The notes under the pieces were generated by a model. That model was not told the DNA's origin. It made no database searches and worked only from the letters and a program-made list of their open reading frames with translations. A DNA stretch of 64,000 bases from an uncultured Selenomonadaceae bacterium (GTDB lineage Bacteria > Bacillota > Negativicutes > Selenomonadales > Selenomonadaceae), in NCBI GenBank assembly GCA_905233135.1, contig CAJOCQ010000004.1, positions 1-64,000 on the forward strand, written 5' to 3'. Position 1 is the first letter of the stretch, and each line of letters opens with the position of its first letter. The position numbers were made by a program, and so were the translations under genes. This document shows positions 59,457 through 64,000 of the stretch, piece by piece.

Positions 59457-60633
59457 TGTCATCACGATTGAAATTAAACGGCGGAATAATATTCGGCGCG
59501 TTGTTTTCGGTTTGTTGGAAATTGGAAATTGGCGGCGCGGTAAAGTCAAAACTTTTTGAAACGCTGATATTATTTCGGGGAATTGTGGAAATTTGCGGAG
59601 CCTTCAAGGCCAAGCTGTCAGAAAAATCAGTTGCAATAATCATTGCTTGAATAACGCCCTTCATTTTTCTGTTGATGACAACGCCGAAAATCATATTAAC
59701 TTCGCCTTCGGTTTTTGAGAGGATATAATCGGCGGCTTCGTTGACTTCGTAAAGAGATAATTCATTATCGCCGGTAATATTTAAAATCATACCGCGCGCG
59801 CCTTTGAAAGACCTGTCGATTAGCGGACTTTCAAGCGCGTTTTGCACGGCTTTAACTGCGCTAATGTTACTTTGCCCAATTCCCAAAATTGCCTCGCTGG
59901 AAGTACTTTGTTGGAAAATGGTTGTAACGTCTGCGAAGTCAACGTTAATAAATCCCGTCGTCAAAATTAATTCTGCAATGCACTGAATCGCCTGCAATAA
60001 AACCGCGTCCGCCGCTTTAAAGGCGTCAACAAATGACAACGATTTATTTTCGGGAAGTTTCAAAAGATTATCATTTTGAACAACAACAAGCGCGTCCATA
60101 TTCGCCTGCATTTTTACAATTCCTTCGCTTGCAATACGTTGTTTGCGCGTACCTTCAAAGCCGAAAGGAACAGTTACCACGCCGACAGTTAAAATACCGA
60201 GTTTTTTTGCAATTTCTGCAACAACGGGAGCCGCGCCCGTACCTGTACCGCCGCCCATTCCCGCTGTTATGAAAATTAAATCTGAGCCGATCATCATATT
60301 TTTAAGGCGTTCTGCATCTTTTTTTGCGGCAATTTCGCCGACATCGGTTTTGCCGCCCGTACCGCGCCCGCGCGTTTCATTGCCGCCTATTTGAATTGCT
60401 TTAATAGATTCATTATTTAAAAGGCTTAAAGCGTGCGCGTCAGTGTTGACTGCAATAAATTCCACGTTTTTTAAATCGCCTTCAGCCAAGCGTTTCAGAA
60501 CATTCCCGCCGCCGCCGCCTACGCCAAAAACTTTTATTTTTACAACGGCGCGACCAATGGAGGTTGAATCAGCCGCACCCTGCTTTCCGGCACTTACTCT
60601 CAAGTTTTGTATATTGTTATTGAGTATCTCCAT
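59446..60633 (-). CDS. divergent FtsZ-family GTPase
   Basis: A 395-residue tubulin-like protein. The G1 region is KVFGVGGGGGNVLKRL (about 34-49), and the tubulin signature GMGGGTGTGAAP (125-136) is intact. The T7 synergy loop NVDFADVTTIFQQ keeps the Asp but departs from the usual VKT-x-M form. There is a 30-residue N-terminal extension before the first strand, and the C-terminal peptide is IIPPFNFNRDD, unlike the usual IPxFLRR. It lies in an operon with tcdA, not in a division cluster. It may be the main FtsZ or a second copy. The start is ATG 60633. Confidence 0.82.
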   Translation of the reverse strand: MEILNNNIQNLRVSAGKQGAADSTSIGRAVVKIKVFGVGGGGGNVLKRLAEGDLKNVEFIAVNTDAHALSLLNNESIKAIQIGGNETRGRGTGGKTDVGEIAAKKDAERLKNMMIGSDLIFITAGMGGGTGTGAAPVVAEIAKKLGILTVGVVTVPFGFEGTRKQRIASEGIVKMQANMDALVVVQNDNLLKLPENKSLSFVDAFKAADAVLLQAIQCIAELILTTGFINVDFADVTTIFQQSTSSEAILGIGQSNISAVKAVQNALESPLIDRSFKGARGMILNITGDNELSLYEVNEAADYILSKTEGEVNMIFGVVINRKMKGVIQAMIIATDFSDSLALKAPQISTIPRNNISVSKSFDFTAPPISNFQQTENNAPNIIPPFNFNRDDNDK

Positions 60634-60818
60634 AGTCTTACCGACCCTTTCTAAATTTACAAATAACAATTTTTTATTCGACAGCTTTTTTTAATTTTCC
60701 TTTAATTTTTCAGTTGGCAGTTTTTTTATTATTTTTTTAGAAATTTTATTTTTAACAAGTCGGCATTTCTTTCTTTTTGAAAAAATAAAGAAACGCCTGG
60801 CAAAGAAAGAAAAACTCC

Positions 60819-60935
60819 CCGCCCGTCAGTGCCGCTCAGGTTCGGGACGCTCTTAATAACAGGTGGCCCCCTTTGGGGCCTCTACTTTTTCCGACGCTCC
60901 AAGATTACCGCGCGCTGCGGCTGAGAGACGGGCGG
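60819..60935 (+). repeat. 117-bp palindromic element, copy F
   Basis: CCGCCCGTCA ... GACGGGCGG with the GGCCCC/GGGGCC core at 60865-60880. The left arm GTCGGCATTTCTTTCTTTTTG... GAAACGCC is at 60759-60797. It lies in the 344-base gap between ftsZ and the EamA gene, which otherwise holds nothing recognisable. Confidence 0.85.
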
Positions 60936-60954
60936 GTTTTCACTAATCCCTAGT

Positions 60955-60977
60955 CTTTAGGCTTTAGGCTTTAGACT
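60955..60977. repeat. 7-bp tandem repeat (TTTAGGC units)
   Basis: CTTTAGGCTTTAGGCTTTAG directly abuts the end of the EamA gene (stop at 60978). It is similar in style to the CAGGTTT array at 3301. Confidence 0.6.
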
Positions 60978-61850
60978 TTATCCCCTAATAACGCGCCATT
61001 GCGTGGCAATTATTCCCGCTATCATCAACACGCAGCCGAAAATTTCTCTGCCAGTCATTACTTCGCCCAATATCAGCCAACTTGACACTGCGCCGAAGAT
61101 ACTTTCAAAGCTCATAAGAATTGCAGCCGCCGAAGGTTCCGCGTACTTTTGCCCGTAAATCTGCAACGTAAATGCTACGCCCGAACTCATTAGCCCGCCG
61201 TAAATTATCGGAATTGCCGCATTTGTAATTGTGTCAAGCGTCGGCGTTTCAAATATCAGCATTGCGAAGAAACTTAGTACCGCCGTTAAAAAAATTTGCG
61301 CCGTCGATAGTTCCAAGATGTCAACTTTGGCGGCGAATTTATCAATTACCAAAATTTGCGCCGTCCATATAAACGCGCTGAAAAATAATATTACGTCGCC
61401 TTTGTTTATTGTTATTGCCTCGTTTATAGCCAAAAAATATAAGCCCGTCAACGCCAATATTGCACCTATCCAATTTTCGCGCAGGATTTTTTTTCCTAAA
61501 AAAACTGCCGCCAAAGGCACGAACATTATATAAAGGCAAGTGATGAAAGCCGCTTTGCCCGCCGTCGTGTACAGCATTGATATTTGTTGCATTGAGCTTG
61601 CCAAAAATAAAAATACGCCGCTGATTAAGCCCGCCAAAAATCCCCGTGAAAGTTTTCCTGCGCGCCGTTCTTTGGCGCGGCTTTTTTTCGTAAAAATTAA
61701 AACCGCCGTCAAAAATATAAATCCTATAAAATATCTTGTTGCCGCGTAGGAAAATGGTCCGAGCCCTTCCATTCCCGTCATTTGCGCAACAAAAGTTGTT
61801 CCCCAAAAAAATGACGCCCCCAAAAGCATCAACGCGCCTTTTACTTGCAT
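60978..61850 (-). CDS. EamA/DMT-family transporter
   Basis: A 290-residue protein with ten membrane helices in two EamA repeats: the first (about 5-135) starts LLGASFFWGTTFVAQM, and the second (about 150-285) contains AQILVIDKFA and SFESIFGAVSSWLILGE. It is probably a metabolite or amino-acid exporter; the substrate cannot be read. It is divergent from the CoA-transferase gene. Confidence 0.9.
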   Translation of the reverse strand: MQVKGALMLLGASFFWGTTFVAQMTGMEGLGPFSYAATRYFIGFIFLTAVLIFTKKSRAKERRAGKLSRGFLAGLISGVFLFLASSMQQISMLYTTAGKAAFITCLYIMFVPLAAVFLGKKILRENWIGAILALTGLYFLAINEAITINKGDVILFFSAFIWTAQILVIDKFAAKVDILELSTAQIFLTAVLSFFAMLIFETPTLDTITNAAIPIIYGGLMSSGVAFTLQIYGQKYAEPSAAAILMSFESIFGAVSSWLILGEVMTGREIFGCVLMIAGIIATQWRVIRG

Positions 61851-61906
61851 TTAAATCCCCCAAAATTTTTTTCAAATTATAACATAAAATAAAGATTTGG
61901 GCGCAG

Positions 61907-61935
61907 TTGACGTAAATTTTTCAAAGTGTTAAGAT
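61907..61935 (+). promoter_or_regulatory. sigma-A type promoter of the CoA-transferase gene
   Basis: TTGACG (61907-61912), a 17-base spacer, TAAGAT (61930-61935), 42 bases before the ATG with GGGAGAG in between. Confidence 0.6.
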
Positions 61936-61977
61936 TTACCTAACTTTATATTTTATTTTTGGGAGAGTGGTAAAAGT

Positions 61978-63480
61978 ATGATTGATATTACTGACAGAGT
62001 GCGTAACAAAGATTTGCAAAGTAAAATTGTTACGGCTGAAGAAGTTGCAAATTGGATTAAACCGAATATGACTTTAGCTTGCAGCGGCTTTACTGCGTCG
62101 GGGTATCCTAAAGCAATTCCGCTTGCACTTGCTGAACGTATGAAGAAAGAACCTTTCACTGTCAACATTTGGACGGGTGCCTCAACAGGTCCCGAACTTG
62201 ACGGCGCGTTGGCTGAAGTTAAAGGCATTAAACAACGTTTGCCTTATCAAACGGATTCTAAGCTCCGCCCCGAAATTAATGACGGTACTGTTAATTATTT
62301 AGATTTGCATTTATCGGAATCTGCGCAACTTTCGCGCGTCGGTTATCTTGGCAAAATTGACGCCGCTATTGTTGAAGTTTGCGCAATTACCGAAGAAGGC
62401 AATTTAATTCCTACAACTTCACTCGGCAACGCGGCAAGTTATGTACAAAGTGCGGATATTGTTATTGTCGAAGTTAATACAACTCAACCTTTGGCGTTGG
62501 AAGGGATTCACGATGTTTACGTTCCGCTTGACCCGCCTAACCGCTTGCCTATTCCGCTTGTTAAAGCTGATGACAGAATTGGAACAAATTACATTCCCTG
62601 CACGCCCGATAAAATTAAATTTATCGTACCTTGTGATATAAAAGACCATACGCGCGACCTTTCGCCGATTGACGAAAATTCAAAACAAATGGCGAAGTTT
62701 ACGCTTGAATTTTTGCATAACGAAATTAAAGCAGGGCGTATGCCGAAAAATCTTTTGCCGTTGCAAAGTGGCGTCGGCAACGTTGCTAATGCTGTACTTG
62801 CGGGCTTTGTTGATTCAGATATGACTGATTTAACGGTTTATACTGAAGTTATTCAAGATGCAATGTTAGATTTGATTGACGCGGGGAAATTGAAAATTGC
62901 GTCGGGTACGGCGTTTTCACCTTCGCCCGCAGGTATGGAAAGATTTTACAAGGACGTTGACAAGTACAGAAAATATATTTTACTGCGCCCCGAAGAAATT
63001 TCAAATTCGCCTGAAGTTGTACACCGTCTCGGCGTCATTGCAATGAATACCGCGCTTGAAGTCGATATTTACGGCAACATTAACTCAACGCACGTTGCAG
63101 GCTCGAAAATGATGAACGGTATTGGCGGCAGCGGCGATTTTGCGCGCAATGCTTATTTAACAATTTTCTATACGCCTTCAGTTGCAAAGGGCGGCAAAAT
63201 TTCAAGCGTAGTTCCGATGTGTTCGCACATTGACCATACCGAACACGATGTTGACGTTATCATTACCGAACAGGGCATTGCAGATTTACGCGGAATTGAG
63301 CCGCGCCGCCGTGCACTTGAAATTATTAATAAATGTGCGCACCCCGATTATAAACCTATTTTGCTTGATTATTATGAACGCGCTCTTGCTGCTACCAAAA
63401 AAGCGAATACGCCGCATTTGATTGACGAAGCGTTGAGTTTCCATTCTCGCTTCTTGTCAACAGGCGATATGCATAAATAG
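61978..63480 (+). CDS. acetyl-CoA hydrolase/transferase family protein (succinate CoA-transferase type)
   Basis: A 500-residue class I CoA-transferase. The catalytic Glu is in LTVYTEVIQD near residue 288. The CoA-binding region is GIGGSGDFARNAYL near 381-394, and ITEQGIADLRG is near 430. This group moves CoA between acetate, succinate and propionate. In propionate-forming Negativicutes it closes the succinate pathway. It has its own promoter. The stop codon joins directly to an 8-bp repeat array. Confidence 0.92.
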   Translation: MIDITDRVRNKDLQSKIVTAEEVANWIKPNMTLACSGFTASGYPKAIPLALAERMKKEPFTVNIWTGASTGPELDGALAEVKGIKQRLPYQTDSKLRPEINDGTVNYLDLHLSESAQLSRVGYLGKIDAAIVEVCAITEEGNLIPTTSLGNAASYVQSADIVIVEVNTTQPLALEGIHDVYVPLDPPNRLPIPLVKADDRIGTNYIPCTPDKIKFIVPCDIKDHTRDLSPIDENSKQMAKFTLEFLHNEIKAGRMPKNLLPLQSGVGNVANAVLAGFVDSDMTDLTVYTEVIQDAMLDLIDAGKLKIASGTAFSPSPAGMERFYKDVDKYRKYILLRPEEISNSPEVVHRLGVIAMNTALEVDIYGNINSTHVAGSKMMNGIGGSGDFARNAYLTIFYTPSVAKGGKISSVVPMCSHIDHTEHDVDVIITEQGIADLRGIEPRRRALEIINKCAHPDYKPILLDYYERALAATKKANTPHLIDEALSFHSRFLSTGDMHK

Positions 63481-63546
63481 TTGGATAGTGGGATAGTTGG
63501 ATAGTAAAAACTATAACACTATAACACTATAATACTATAACACTAC
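63480..63546. repeat. inverted 8-bp tandem arrays (hairpin), locus 3
   Basis: A left arm TTGGATAG/TGGGATAG/TTGGATAG, an A-rich loop, then right-arm CTATAACA/CTATAACA/CTATAATA/CTATAACA. It starts at the last base of the CoA-transferase stop codon and ends just before the nitroreductase ribosome site. Confidence 0.8.
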
Positions 63547-63562
63547 AAAGGAGTTTTTCTGT

Positions 63563-64000
63563 TTGAAGTCTTTTAAAGATGCTGTAATTAACCGCCGCAC
63601 GATTTATTCTTTGGGCAAAGATATTCCCGTTTTGGAATCAGAAATTATTGCAGTTGTTGAACGTATGACTGAAAAAGTGCCGTCCGCCTTCAATATGCAA
63701 TCTGCGCGAGTTATCGTTGCAATGGGCGAACACCATGAAGACATTTGGGAAATTACAAAATCCGCGCTGAAAAAAGTTGTTCCCGAAGACGAATTTGCTA
63801 AAACTGAAACTAAGATTAACAGATTTTTGGCAGGTTACGGCACAATTTTATTTTTTGAAGAAACTGAAACCGTTAACAATATGCAAAAAAAATTTCCTGA
63901 CTACGCGGAAAATTTCCCCGTTTGGGCGGCGCAGGCTAACGGAATGTTGCAATTTGCAATTTGGACTGAATTGGAAAATATCGGCTTGGGCGTTAATCTT
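63563..64000 (+). CDS. nitroreductase-family protein (cut by the window end)
   Basis: The first 146 codons of a flavin-dependent nitroreductase-like protein. SFKDAVINRRTIYSLGKDIP matches the N-terminal FMN-phosphate Arg pair, PSAFNMQSARVIVAMGE the SxNxQ-type FMN contact, and VWAAQANGMLQFAIWTELENIGLGVNL the dimer helix. It resembles the small YdgI/YfhC group. The start is TTG at 63563 after AAAGGAG. The C-terminal part lies beyond the window. Confidence 0.88.
   Translation, partial: MKSFKDAVINRRTIYSLGKDIPVLESEIIAVVERMTEKVPSAFNMQSARVIVAMGEHHEDIWEITKSALKKVVPEDEFAKTETKINRFLAGYGTILFFEETETVNNMQKKFPDYAENFPVWAAQANGMLQFAIWTELENIGLGVNL

Overview
The window reads as chromosomal DNA of an anaerobic, motile, diderm Firmicute, most likely a Negativicute (Selenomonas-like). 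Inner-core LPS heptose genes (two RfaE1-type kinases, an RfaE2 adenylyltransferase, HldD epimerase, a heptosyltransferase) show an outer membrane. Firmicute-type genes (RbgA/YlqF, EngB, CarD) and an acetyl-CoA hydrolase/CoA-transferase typical of succinate/propionate fermenters sit beside them. Oxygen defence is an FprA flavodiiron protein. The DNA is AT-rich, and TTG starts behind strong Shine-Dalgarno (SD) sites are very common. I found no transposase, prophage or CRISPR array.

Layout. 0-13 kb: a FliD-like protein, argC, heptose kinase/adenylyltransferase, DedA, RbgA, small proteins, engB, siroheme decarboxylase ahbAB with an MFS carrier, a DUF4127 protein, tatD and tRNA-Glu. 13-23 kb: gyrA, a CitB-type response regulator with a large hybrid kinase, then the LPS heptose operon. 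23-31 kb: a MATE transporter fused to an ATPase-like domain; a decaying acyl-carrier/KAS III cluster (two ACPs, a NeuD-like acyltransferase, three KAS III genes or remnants, a frameshifted methyltransferase); folE2; MgtC; a glucosaminidase. 31-44 kb: secreted and small proteins, rsmB-rlmN-trmB-ftsW, an ArsR regulator with two radical SAM genes (one frameshifted), a CopA P-type ATPase with a C-terminal CopZ domain, UbiD, a GT8 transferase. 44-56 kb: motAB, acpS, an exported methyltransferase-like protein, nnr, then a duplicated array of three DXD glycosyltransferases and two exported HAD phosphatases. 56-64 kb: fprA, carD, gpsA, tcdA, a divergent ftsZ, an EamA transporter, the CoA-transferase and the start of a nitroreductase.

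The most striking signals are not ordinary genes. (1) Poly-G tracts (G6 and G9) lie at the same place in two of the three tandem glycosyltransferases. The G6 copy is out of frame and the G9 copy in frame, as expected for phase variation by slipped-strand mispairing. (2) A ~117-bp palindromic intergenic element with CCGCCCGTCA ends and a GGCCCC/GGGGCC core occurs six times, plus one internally deleted copy. (3) Arrays of 8-bp units built on ATAG/CTAT form intergenic hairpins and supply stop codons of neighbouring genes. (4) A perfect internal ribosome site precedes the CopZ domain inside copA. (5) Several inactivating mutations are concentrated in the KAS III/ACP cluster.
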